Positions 45,772 to 53,706 of a DNA stretch of 64,000 nucleotides are shown piece by piece. A program made the translations under genes and the position numbers. A model generated the notes under the pieces. It was given only the letters and a program-made list of their open reading frames with translations, did not search any database and was not told the DNA's origin. Positions within the stretch are counted from its first letter, which is position 1, and every line of letters begins with the position of its first letter. Source of the stretch: Nocardioides ferulae (GTDB taxonomy: Bacteria > Actinomycetota > Actinomycetes > Propionibacteriales > Nocardioidaceae); NCBI RefSeq assembly GCF_003660455.1, contig NZ_QZVR01000002.1, positions 538,001 through 602,000 on the forward strand, written 5' to 3'.

Positions 45772-46137
45772 ATGAGGCTCCTCCGCTCGACGCTGCTCGC
45801 GCTGGTCGGGGCGGCGGTGCTGGCCCTGCCGGCGCCCGCGGAGGCGTTGCGGGTGGAGGTGGGTGGCGGGGCCCCGGCGCGGCCGGTGTTCTGGGACCAC
45901 GACCAGGTCTCCTGTGTGGTGCCCGTGGGTGTCACCCACACCGACGGGAAGCGCGCTGGCGGGCGACGCGACCCGCTTGTGATGCCGCCGGGTCCGTGTG
46001 CGCCGGCGCGACCGCCGGTGGTGGGGTGTGTGGTGCCGGTCGACGTCGGCCTGCCGGGCGCGGTCGACGTGTGCCCGCCGGCGCCGCGGCGTGCTCCGGA
46101 GGGGCTGATCGTCCCGGCCGGCGGCGGCGCGCGGTAG
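45772..46137 (+). CDS. Secreted Pro/Val-rich hypothetical protein
   Basis: A 121-residue protein with a clear signal peptide (MRLLRSTLLALVGAAVLALP, cleavage near APAEA). The mature part is rich in Pro, Val and Gly with four Cys (VSCVVP, GPCAP, VGCVVP, DVCPP), two of them in repeated CVVPV units, so disulfides are likely. No known domain. CATACT lies six bases before the ATG. Confidence 0.6.
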   Translation: MRLLRSTLLALVGAAVLALPAPAEALRVEVGGGAPARPVFWDHDQVSCVVPVGVTHTDGKRAGGRRDPLVMPPGPCAPARPPVVGCVVPVDVGLPGAVDVCPPAPRRAPEGLIVPAGGGAR

Positions 46138-46202
46138 CGGCACCCGCCGAGGCGGACGACCGGAAGCCGGAGTTGCGAGGGCCCGGTCGCGTCTGCCCCG
46201 GC

Positions 46203-46292
46203 GGTCGAGCTTGCCGAGACGTCGGTGGTCGAGCTTGCCGAGACCCCCGCCCCGGTGGTCGAGCCTGCCCCGGTGGTCGAGCTTGCCGAGAC
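46203..46292 (+). repeat. Dispersed repeat array, left of the IS110 element
   Basis: Copies of GGTCGAGCTTGCCGAGAC, often preceded by GGT, at 46203-46220, 46224-46244 and 46272-46292, plus a partial copy at 46254-46269 reading GAGCCTGCC. All are in the same direction. The same unit (with C or T at one position) recurs right of the element and inside fadA at 55809. The 46138-46547 gap holds only this array, the candidate RNA and the IS left end. Confidence 0.9.
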
Positions 46293-46330
46293 TGTGAGTC
46301 TTCCGTCGAGCCCCGCTCGGTGGTGGGGTG

Positions 46331-46415
46331 GGGGCCGGTGACTGGTGGTGTGACCCGTGCCGAGACTGGCGTGATGCCTTTGCCTGGGACTTGTCCGCTG
46401 CTGGTCGCCGGCCCC
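46331..46415 (+). ncRNA. Candidate bridge (seek) RNA in the IS left end
   Basis: GGGGCCGGTGAC (46331-46342) pairs with GTCGCCGGCCCC (46404-46415) over 12 positions, 11 Watson-Crick and one G-U, closing a 61-nt loop. It lies in the non-coding region before the transposase, where IS110-group elements are known to encode their bridge RNA. The loop holds GGTGGT (46344-46349) and TGCCGAGAC (46358-46366), both identical to parts of the flanking repeat. The RNA itself is inferred. Confidence 0.35.
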
Positions 46416-46547
46416 GGTCCGACGGAGTGATGGCCTGATCAGGAGCTTGACCGTTCGGCGTTCGCGCGCCGTTCGTGTCCCATCACAGTCCTGCTGAATC
46501 TCCGCCGAGACCGGAACCGTCACGTCCCCGGGTTTCAAGGAGAACGC

Positions 46548-47658
46548 ATGACCAGTGTGCTGAACCTGTCCGAAGTTGTCGATGTCGTGATCGGTGTCGA
46601 CACCCATGTCGCGACCCATGCCGCTGCCGCGGTCGATGCCCGCACCGGCGGGGTGCTGGCCCAGATCAGCGTCGAGGCGACCGCCGAGGGGTACGCCGAG
46701 CTGGTCGAGTTCGCTGAGGAGGTCGCCTTCGAGCACGCCGCGCTGCGGGCCTGGGCGATCGAGGGCACCGCCAGCCACGGTCGCGGGCTGGCGGTCCACC
46801 TGGCTGGGCTCGAGGAGCTCGTGGTCGAGCTGGACCGTCCCGAACGCTCACACCGCCGTGGCGGGGTGAAGTCCGACCCCGCCGACGCTATCCGGGCCGC
46901 CCGTGAAGCGATCGCCCGGAGCCGGGTCGGCAGCCCGCGCGGCGCGGGACCGGACGCCGAGCTGGCCGCGGTACGGCAGGCGTTGGCGACCCGACTGGCG
47001 ATCCGCCGCTCGGCGGTCCAGGCTGCTGGCGATGCCCGCCGACAGCTGTTCTCAGCGGTGCTGATTCGCACCCGAGCCGGTGCGCGCCCGGTTCCGGGGC
47101 CTGAAGGCCCTGGCCCTGGTCACCAAGGCCGCCCGGCTCCGTCCCGACGCCGCCTGGGCATCGGTCGATGTCGAAACAGCCACCACCGTGGCCTGCCTGC
47201 AGACCTGGGCGCGCAGGATCCAGGTCCTCACCGCCGAGGCCGAGGCGCACGAACGCGAGATCCGCACCCTGGTCCGGTCTTGGCGTCCCGACCTGCTCGC
47301 ACAGCCTGGTATCGGTCCGATCGTGGCCGCGACCGTGCTGTGTGCGTGGGGCTACGCCGGCCGGATCCACTCCGAAGCCGCGTTCGCCAAGCTCGCCGGG
47401 ACCAGCCCGATCGAGGCCACCAGCGGCCAGGTCCACTCCCGCCACCGGCTCAACCGCTACGGCGACAGGCGCCTCAACAGCGCACTCCACGTCATCGTGA
47501 TCGCCCGCCAACGCCACGACCCCACCACCCGCGCCTACACCCAACGACGCACCGTCCAGGGCAAGAACCCCCGCGAGATCCGACGCTGCCTCAAGCGCTA
47601 CATCGCCCGCGACCTCTACCGCCAACTCGAAGCAGGCACAGCCCTTGACAGGACATAG
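46548..47658 (+). pseudogene. IS110-family transposase, frameshifted
   Basis: A DEDD transposase in two frames. The first (46548 to about 47067) has VIGVDTHVATHAAAAVD, AIEGTASHGRGL and KSDPADAIRAAR, the RuvC-like acidic residues. The second (about 47068-47658) continues at APEPVRARFRGL and holds the Transposase_20 domain, QPGIGPIVAA, FAKLAGTSPIEATSG and RLNRYGDRRLNSALH with the catalytic Ser region. One extra or two missing bases near 47067 explain the break; no slippery run is present. Joined, it would be about 370 residues, normal for the family. CAAGGAG precedes ATG 46548. Confidence 0.85.
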
Positions 47659-47674
47659 GAGCGTCCCCCGCTCC

Positions 47675-47740
47675 GGTGGTCGAGCCGCCTCCGGTGGTCG
47701 AGCCTGCCGAGACCCCCTCGGTGGTCGAGCCTGCCGAGAC
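47675..47740 (+). repeat. Dispersed repeat array, right of the IS110 element
   Basis: GGTCGAGCCTGCCGAGAC copies at 47693-47713 and 47720-47740, each with a leading GGT, and a partial copy at 47675-47686. Same direction as the left array but with the C variant. The last copy ends 50 bp before the DUF222-HNH gene. Confidence 0.9.
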
Positions 47741-47756
47741 CCCTGTGAAGAGAGGC

Positions 47757-47785
47757 TTGTATCGAACACTTGTGCGAACTAGACT
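47757..47785 (+). promoter_or_regulatory. SOS-like box within the promoter of the DUF222-HNH gene
   Basis: TTGTAT (47757-47762) and TAGACT (47780-47785) are spaced by 17 bp. Between them TCGAACACTTGTGCGA (47762-47777) matches the SOS consensus TCGAAC-N4-GTTCGA at 11 of 12 positions. TAGACT ends six bases before ATG 47792, so the transcript is probably leaderless. Confidence 0.6.
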
Positions 47786-47791
47786 AGATCC

Positions 47792-49357
47792 ATGTCCACC
47801 GCCCAGCGACCCGAGCCGCACGAGGTCCCCGGCCTCGACGGCCTCGACGCGCGGGCGACCCTGGCCGCGGTTACCGAGGCGATGACCACCCGCCGCGCCG
47901 CCGAGGTCACCGAGATGCGGCTCGCCGCGCACTGGGCGGCCCTGCACGGCGAACCGGTCCGGGAAGCCGTCGACGAGCTCGCCGGGCTGGTGGACCCGAT
48001 GACCCAACCCGGCGGCGACGGCACCCCCGAGATCCGTGATCACTGCATCGCCGAGTTCGGCATGGCCCGACGCGTCCACGCCGCCACCGCGCGGGCGTTG
48101 ATCGCCGACACCCTCGACCTGGCCCACCGCCTCCCCAACACCTGGGCCGTCGTGGAGCGACTGGCCGCCGAGCCCTGGGTCGCCCGGCGGGTCGCGGTGA
48201 TGACCCGCGGACTCCCCGCCGACAAGGTGCCCCTGGTGGATCGGGCCGTCGCCCGTGCGATCGGACGGGTCGCACCCGGGAAGGTCTTCGACCTGGTCGC
48301 GGCGAAGATCATCGAGGCCGACCCCGAAGCCCACACCCAGCGCCGTGAGCGCGCCCGCCACGAGCGCTACGTCAAGCTGTCGAAGGCCGACGAGCACGGC
48401 TTCCGCCACATCATCGCCAAGGTCACCGCCGGCGACGCGGTCTGGTTCGACGCCCTCGTCGACCGGGTGGCCGACATCCTGGCCCTCGAGCACGGCCACG
48501 ACCACAACCACGACGAGCTCCGCTCCCTCGCCGTCGGGTGGCTCGCCCGACCCGCCGACCTGTTGAAGCTGCTGCTGGACCACACCTACCCCGAGCAGGC
48601 CGACAACGCCGGGGAACCCGAGCCGGAAGCGGAAGCGGGAGCGGAGCCGGAGGAGCCGGCCGGACCTGCGGGTCGCCCGGCCTACGCGCCCGAGCACCTC
48701 GACGCCACCCTCGACCGCCTCAAGGCGTTGACCACCCGGCAGTTGGCCTCGCTACGGCCGCGGGGGAAGGTGTTCGTCCACCTCCACCAGGCCGCCCTCC
48801 AGAGGCAGGCCGGGATCGCCCGGGTCGAAGGCCTGGGCCCGATGCTCGCCCAATCCCTCGCCGAACTGCTGGGCCACGCCGACGTCAAGCTCCAGCCGGT
48901 CCTCGACCTCGCCACCCGACCCCGGGTCGATGCCTATGAGCACCCCGAGCGGCTCAAGGACCACATCTGGCTCCTCGCCGGAGGCGACGTCTTCCCCTAT
49001 GCGACCGCTGCGAGCCGTGATCAGACCGACGCCGACCACATCGTCGCCTACCAGCCGCCCGATGAGGGTGGTCCGCCTGGTCAGACCGGCCCCCACAACG
49101 CCGCCCCACTACGGCGACGACATCATCGTTGGAAGACCCATGGCGGCTACCGCAGCAGATCCGCCGGCCCCGGCCGCTACCTCTGGCAGAGCCCCCACGG
49201 CCTCTGCGCGCTCGTCGACGACCAAGGCACCCATCCGCTCACCGAGCAAGAGGCCGACCTCATCCTCACCGCACCACCAGGCCTCGAGATCTACCCCGAG
49301 CGCCCCACCGGGGTGCACCTCGAAATGGACCTCGATGGGGACTCCTGGCCCAGCTGA
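47792..49357 (+). CDS. DUF222 / HNH endonuclease-like protein (13E12 family)
   Basis: A 521-residue protein of the actinobacterial DUF222-HNH (13E12 repeat) family. The DUF222 part covers about 15-330, helical and charged, with an acidic Pro/Ala linker near 275-290. A C-terminal HNH region (about 405-450) shows TDADHIVAYQP, then PHNAAPLRRRHHRWKTHGG, that is D-H, N and H residues expected for the nuclease fold. Several M. tuberculosis 13E12 genes are LexA-controlled, and an SOS-like box lies in this promoter. The biological role of the family is not known. It stands just right of the IS element and its repeats. Confidence 0.88.
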   Translation: MSTAQRPEPHEVPGLDGLDARATLAAVTEAMTTRRAAEVTEMRLAAHWAALHGEPVREAVDELAGLVDPMTQPGGDGTPEIRDHCIAEFGMARRVHAATARALIADTLDLAHRLPNTWAVVERLAAEPWVARRVAVMTRGLPADKVPLVDRAVARAIGRVAPGKVFDLVAAKIIEADPEAHTQRRERARHERYVKLSKADEHGFRHIIAKVTAGDAVWFDALVDRVADILALEHGHDHNHDELRSLAVGWLARPADLLKLLLDHTYPEQADNAGEPEPEAEAGAEPEEPAGPAGRPAYAPEHLDATLDRLKALTTRQLASLRPRGKVFVHLHQAALQRQAGIARVEGLGPMLAQSLAELLGHADVKLQPVLDLATRPRVDAYEHPERLKDHIWLLAGGDVFPYATAASRDQTDADHIVAYQPPDEGGPPGQTGPHNAAPLRRRHHRWKTHGGYRSRSAGPGRYLWQSPHGLCALVDDQGTHPLTEQEADLILTAPPGLEIYPERPTGVHLEMDLDGDSWPS

Positions 49358-49526
49358 CGGCCGCGTGATCCCAGGCATCGATGGTGTCCCAAAGGCGGCG
49401 AATCGACCGTGGCGTCTATCTGGGCGGGATGCCCGTGGTCACCACCATCCGGATCGCGACTGAGCGTCAGGTCGTCACCGCAACTGGACCCGCCATGGAC
49501 GGGCCTCGAGAGCAGCCCCCGGCCGG

Positions 49527-49715
49527 CTACCCGCGCAGCGTCCGGATGCCCAGTGCGACGGCGGTCAACAGCCCGCCGACGCACAGGGTCGCGAGCCAGG
49601 CCCACCTGGGGACCGAGCCGATGGGGCCCCAGGCCATCAGCGCACCGAGGACCATCAGGGCCAATCCGCCCCGCAGGGCCCCGATCGGTGCGAACTTCGC
49701 CTCCGAAGATGCCAT
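49527..49715 (-). CDS. Small two-span membrane protein
   Basis: A 62-residue protein with two hydrophobic helices (GGLALMVLGALMAWGPIGSV and WLATLCVGGLLTAVALGI) joined by a short Pro/Arg turn and ending TLRG. The ATG at 49715 is preferred to a GTG-type extension because the first 13 upstream residues are not conserved-looking. Function unknown. The 169 bp between it and the HNH gene hold nothing I recognise. Confidence 0.6.
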   Translation of the reverse strand: MASSEAKFAPIGALRGGLALMVLGALMAWGPIGSVPRWAWLATLCVGGLLTAVALGIRTLRG

Positions 49716-49764
49716 GCCGCCGAACGTAGCCGATCGGCGGGCGCCCTGGCCCACGTGGCACGGC

Positions 49765-51123
49765 TCATAGGCCCAGCACCTCGTCGAAGCCGGCGACCAG
49801 GCATTCGTGGAAGAGGTCGAAGTCGGGGATCGCGGTGGTGTCGGCGTTGATGCCGATGGCGCAGGTGTCGACGTAGGTCATCAGCGTGACGTTCACCGCC
49901 GCCCCGATCGTAGGCCCGAACGGGTACTGCATCGTGAGGGCGGCGCCGCCGAGATAGACCGGCACCGGGATCCCGGGCACGTTGCTGGCGAGGAAGTCCA
50001 CGTGCCGCAGGATCGAGGCGATGTACCACCGTGGCGCGAGGTTGAGGGCGCCCGCGATCTGCTGGGTGTAGGGGAGCGAGGCCTCGCTGCGGATCCCGTT
50101 CGCGCGGTCGTGCACCCCGCGGATCCGATCGGCCGGGTCGGCCACGTCGATGGGCAGGTCGAAGCGCATCAACGTGATCCGGTTCCCGCCCACCGGGTCG
50201 CCGTCGGCGCGGATGTTGACCGGCATGTTGACGTGCAGCTCGCCGATCTCGACGCCGTGCTTCTCGTGGTAGAGCCTCAGGCCACCGGTGATCGCGGCGA
50301 GGAAGGCGTCGTTCAGGGTGCCGTCCGAGCCTCGGGCGGCCGCGCGCAGCTCGGCGAGAGGCACTCGATGCACCCCGAGGCGGCGTCCCAGGCCGCGCTC
50401 GCGCATCAGCGGCGAGCCGGTCTGGTTGATCGGACGCACGGTCCGGTAGACCGAGGCCGCGAGCTCGGCGGCCGCGCGGGCGCTGTCCACGGGCCGGCGC
50501 AGCCCGTGGAGCAGGGTCGTCGGCCCCGTCCGGACCGCGGCGCGGGCCAGGTCGGCGACCAGGCCGGCGTCGTACCTGACCAGCTGGCGCAGCTCGCTCC
50601 AGGGGGGTCGTACGACGATCACAGGGTCGGGCGGCATGGGCCCCCGGTCCGCTGCCTGCTGCTCGAGGTCGAAGAGGATCATCGCGATCTCGACCCCGCC
50701 GACGCCGTCGGTGAGCGCGTGGTGGAGCTTGACGAGCACGGCCGCCTCGCCGTTCTCCAGGCCCTCCACCAGCGTCACCTCCCAGAGTGGCCGGGCACGG
50801 TCGAAGTCGGCCATCTCGGCGAGCCGGGCCATCTCCAGCACGGTCTCGAACGTGCTCGGCGGGGGAGCGGTCACCCGCCGGAGGTGGTAGCCGAGGTCGA
50901 ACTCGGCGTCGTCCTCCCAGCTCGGCGGTGCCGGGGGCAGGTTGTCCACGACGCGGCGCCGGAACATCGGCAGCGTCCGCGCCACGCGGTCGAAGCGCGA
51001 GACCAGCTCGTCCCAGTCGGGCGAGCGGTCGAAGCGCAGGATCGTCACCACGGTGGAGCGCAGCCGCGGGTCGTGCTCCATCGCCCAGGTGAACGCGTCG
51101 CTGTGGCGCATGAACTCGGTCAT
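49765..51123 (-). CDS. Wax ester synthase/diacylglycerol acyltransferase (WS/DGAT) family protein
   Basis: A 452-residue acyltransferase that joins acyl-CoA to a diacylglycerol or long-chain alcohol to make storage triacylglycerol or wax, at the membrane or on lipid bodies. The catalytic motif HHxxxDG is intact as HHALTDG (134-140). The second conserved block, NPVNxR-type, is present as NMPVNIRADGD, and SNVPGIPVPVYLGG as the C-terminal motif. The N-terminus MRHSDAFTWAMEHDPRLRST starts at ATG 51123. It fits the fatty-acid genes further downstream. Single gene. Confidence 0.9.
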   Translation of the reverse strand: MTEFMRHSDAFTWAMEHDPRLRSTVVTILRFDRSPDWDELVSRFDRVARTLPMFRRRVVDNLPPAPPSWEDDAEFDLGYHLRRVTAPPPSTFETVLEMARLAEMADFDRARPLWEVTLVEGLENGEAAVLVKLHHALTDGVGGVEIAMILFDLEQQAADRGPMPPDPVIVVRPPWSELRQLVRYDAGLVADLARAAVRTGPTTLLHGLRRPVDSARAAAELAASVYRTVRPINQTGSPLMRERGLGRRLGVHRVPLAELRAAARGSDGTLNDAFLAAITGGLRLYHEKHGVEIGELHVNMPVNIRADGDPVGGNRITLMRFDLPIDVADPADRIRGVHDRANGIRSEASLPYTQQIAGALNLAPRWYIASILRHVDFLASNVPGIPVPVYLGGAALTMQYPFGPTIGAAVNVTLMTYVDTCAIGINADTTAIPDFDLFHECLVAGFDEVLGL

Positions 51124-51190
51124 CTGGCTGCCTCCTCGGTGCCAACCAGGGACTCCGGGTCGGACGCGAGCATGGTCGCACGCGGGGGGA

Positions 51191-51637
51191 TCAGTCGAGG
51201 CAGAACTCGTTGCCCTCGACGTCCTGCATGACCAGGCAGGACTCGTTGACGCCGTCGGGACGCAGGAGGCGCACGCGCGTGGCGCCGAGCGGAAGCAGGC
51301 GTGCGCACTCCGCCTCGAGAGCGGCGAGTCGCTCCTCGCCGACCAGGCCGGTGCCGACGCGCACGTCGAGGTGCAGCCGGTTCTTGACGGTCTTCCCCTC
51401 GGGGACGCGCTGGAAGAACAGGCGGGGGCCGACGCCGGTGGGGTCCGCACAGGCGAACACCGAGCCCTGGTGCTCGGGCGGCAGCGAGCGGTCGAACTCC
51501 TCCCACGAGGTGAACCCGGGCGAGGGCGGTGGCACGACGTAGCCGAGCACCTCGCACCAGAAGCGGGCGACCCGCTCCGGCTCGGCACAGTCGAACGTCA
51601 CCTGGACCTGCCTGACCGACGACTCAACGGACGACAT
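51191..51637 (-). CDS. VOC family (glyoxalase-like) protein
   Basis: A 148-residue vicinal-oxygen-chelate protein, glyoxalase-like domain 6 type. VTFDCAEPERVARFWCEVLGY is the N-terminal strand-helix block (about 12-32), KNRLHLDVRVG the middle metal-ligand strand (His), and MQDVEGNEFCLD the C-terminal strand with the Glu ligand. The role may be antibiotic or aldehyde binding, or another small reaction; unknown. ATG 51637 has TAGGGT six bases upstream, so leaderless. Confidence 0.87.
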   Translation of the reverse strand: MSSVESSVRQVQVTFDCAEPERVARFWCEVLGYVVPPPSPGFTSWEEFDRSLPPEHQGSVFACADPTGVGPRLFFQRVPEGKTVKNRLHLDVRVGTGLVGEERLAALEAECARLLPLGATRVRLLRPDGVNESCLVMQDVEGNEFCLD

Positions 51638-51643
51638 GGAGTC

Positions 51644-51649
51644 ACCCTA
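51644..51649 (-). promoter_or_regulatory. -10 element of leaderless VOC transcript
   Basis: On the minus strand TAGGGT, six bases, then the ATG at 51637. Confidence 0.5.
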
Positions 51650-51762
51650 GGGACGCGGTCGCGGGAGTGAGAAGCCGTTTTCGGCCGTTTCCGCCCTCGA
51701 CCCTGCGCCCGGCGCCTAGCGTCGGAGCGGCCTCCGCATGGAGGCAGGTGAGGGAGGCGTCC

Positions 51763-53649
51763 ATGTCCGATCGGTCGGTGTCCCCGCGTCGTGGCCGGAC
51801 GCCCCTGAGGCTCCTGGTCGCGGGCCTGTCCCTGGGCCTGGCCGCCACCGTCGCCCCTCCCGCGGCCACGGCCGGCGACGGCGACCGGGCGGCGGCCGAC
51901 GACCCACCACGCGCCGCGGACACGCGCTACCGACACCAGGTCACCCAGGTGCTGCGACAGCTGACGCTGAAGCAGAAGGTCGGCCAGCTGTTCGTCATCG
52001 AGGTGGCCGGACGCAGCGCCTTCGCCGTCAGCGACGAGGCGAAGGCCGTCAACCAGCGCCTCTACGGCGTGGACACACCGGCCGAGGCGATCGCGAAGTA
52101 CCGCCCCGGCGGCGTCATCTACTTCACGGTCCGCAACGGCGACGACAACCTCGGCAGCCCCGCCCAGGTCGCCTCCCTGTCCAACGGCCTGCAGCTGGCC
52201 GCACTCGCGCCGCCGCGCCGCGGCGTCCCGCTGCAGATCGCCGTCGACCAGGAGGGCGGCGCGCTGGTGGCCCGGTTCGGCGCGCCGGCCACCCAGATGC
52301 CCGGCAACATGGCGTTGGGAGCCGGACGCTCGGCCGCCGACGCCCGCCGCTCGGCGAAGGTGATCGGCACCGAGCTGGCCGCGGTCGGCGTCACCCAGGA
52401 CTACGCTCCGGTCGCCGACGTCAACGTCAACCCGAACAACCCCGTCATCGGCATCCGGTCGATCGGGTCCGACCCGTCCCTGGTCTCCGACCTGGTGGTC
52501 GCCCAGGTCCGCGGCTTCCACGCCGGCGGCGTCTCCGCGGTGGCCAAGCACTTCCCGGGCCACGGCGACACCGGAGTCGACAGCCACTACGGCCTCCCCG
52601 AGGTCACCCACACCCGTGCCGAGCTGGACGCGATCGACCTGCCGCCGTTCCGCGCCGCGATCGCCGCCGGCGTCGACACGATCATGACCGCCCACGTCGT
52701 CCTCCCGGCGATCGACCCGGGAGTGCCGGCGACCATGTCGCACGAGATCCTCACCGGCCTGCTGCGCGAGGAGCTCGGCTTCGACGGGCTGATCGTCACC
52801 GACGCCCTCGACATGGCCGGCGCGACGGCCACCTACCCGCCGGACGTCGCACCGGTGCAGGCCCTGCTCGCCGGCGCCGACCAGCTGCTGATCCCGCCGC
52901 AGATGGACACGGCGTACGCCGCGGTGCTGGACGCCGTGCGCAGCGGCGAGATCAGCCGCCAGCGCCTCCGCGAGTCGGTGCGCCGGATCCTGCTGCACAA
53001 GTTCCGCCACGGTCTCTTCCGCGACCCGTTCGTCGACGCCGCCGCGGCCACGCAGGTGATGGGCGCCCCCGAGCACCTCGCCGCCGCCCAGTCGATCTCC
53101 GACCGCACCACGACGCTGATCGCCAACGCCGACGAGCTGCTGCCGCTGGCGTCCGGACCCCGCGACGTGCTCGTCGCCGGCTGGGGCGCCAGCACGACCG
53201 AGCAGCTCGCGACCGCCGTCGAGGCGCGAGGTGCGACCACCGAGGTGCTCGAGTCGGGCGCTCGGCCCACGCCCGAGGCGATCGACGCGGCCGCCGAGGC
53301 CGCGCGGGACTCCGACCTGGTCGTGGTCACCACCAACAACGCCTACGCGGTCGACCCGGCCACCGGTGGGCCGACGGCGAACGCCGCCGCCCAGGCCGAC
53401 CTGGTGCGCGCGCTGCTCGCGACGGGGACCCCGGTCGTGGTCGCGGCCGTGCGCAACCCCTACGACGTCGCGTCGTTCCCACATGCGCCGACCGTGCTCG
53501 CCACCTACGGCTACACCGCGAGCCAGGTCGAGTCGCTGGCCCGGGTGCTCTTCGGCGAGGTCGACCCCGCCGGCCGCCTGCCGGTCTCGGTGCCGCGCGC
53601 GGACGGCCCCGGCGACCTCTTCGGGTTCGGGCACGGGCTCGGCTACTGA
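51763..53649 (+). CDS. Glycoside hydrolase family 3 beta-N-acetylhexosaminidase (NagZ/LpqI type)
   Basis: A 628-residue exported GH3 enzyme that removes N-acetylglucosamine from muropeptides in cell-wall recycling. Signal peptide to about residue 37. The NagZ-type catalytic loop KHFPGHGDTGVDSH (262-275) supplies the His-Asp dyad used as general acid/base, and Asp347 in VTDALDM is the nucleophile. A C-terminal GH3-C-like domain follows from about 455. There is no lipobox, unlike mycobacterial LpqI. ATG 51763 with GAGGGAGG nine bases upstream. Ends before a strong terminator. Confidence 0.92.
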   Translation: MSDRSVSPRRGRTPLRLLVAGLSLGLAATVAPPAATAGDGDRAAADDPPRAADTRYRHQVTQVLRQLTLKQKVGQLFVIEVAGRSAFAVSDEAKAVNQRLYGVDTPAEAIAKYRPGGVIYFTVRNGDDNLGSPAQVASLSNGLQLAALAPPRRGVPLQIAVDQEGGALVARFGAPATQMPGNMALGAGRSAADARRSAKVIGTELAAVGVTQDYAPVADVNVNPNNPVIGIRSIGSDPSLVSDLVVAQVRGFHAGGVSAVAKHFPGHGDTGVDSHYGLPEVTHTRAELDAIDLPPFRAAIAAGVDTIMTAHVVLPAIDPGVPATMSHEILTGLLREELGFDGLIVTDALDMAGATATYPPDVAPVQALLAGADQLLIPPQMDTAYAAVLDAVRSGEISRQRLRESVRRILLHKFRHGLFRDPFVDAAAATQVMGAPEHLAAAQSISDRTTTLIANADELLPLASGPRDVLVAGWGASTTEQLATAVEARGATTEVLESGARPTPEAIDAAAEAARDSDLVVVTTNNAYAVDPATGGPTANAAAQADLVRALLATGTPVVVAAVRNPYDVASFPHAPTVLATYGYTASQVESLARVLFGEVDPAGRLPVSVPRADGPGDLFGFGHGLGY

Positions 53650-53666
53650 GCCCGTGTCAGGGACGA

Positions 53667-53700
53667 CGAAGGGGCCGGACCGAGCGGTCCGGCCCCTTCG
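53667..53700. terminator. Bidirectional terminator hairpin
   Basis: A perfect 15-bp stem, CGAAGGGGCCGGACC with its complement, and GAGC loop, between the convergent GH3 and fadB genes. Long GC stem without a U-run, typical for actinobacteria. Confidence 0.88.
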
Positions 53701-53706
53701 CGGCAC

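Larger units (their letters stand above)
46293..47674 (+). mobile_element. IS110-family insertion sequence (transposase frameshifted)
   Basis: About 1.4 kb bounded on both sides by the dispersed repeat. It holds a non-coding left end of up to 255 bp and a DEDD-type transposase gene broken by one frameshift. No terminal inverted repeats or target duplication are apparent, as usual in IS110. The ends given are the limits set by the flanking repeats and not mapped termini. Confidence 0.65.

Noticed and set aside
47060..47085. Programmed frameshift in the IS110 transposase
   Set aside because: There is no slippery homopolymer or heptamer at the break, and IS110 transposases are normally a single frame.
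46203..47740. CRISPR-like array
   Set aside because: The repeats have irregular, very short spacing and no unique spacers; they are dispersed repeats also found in a coding region.
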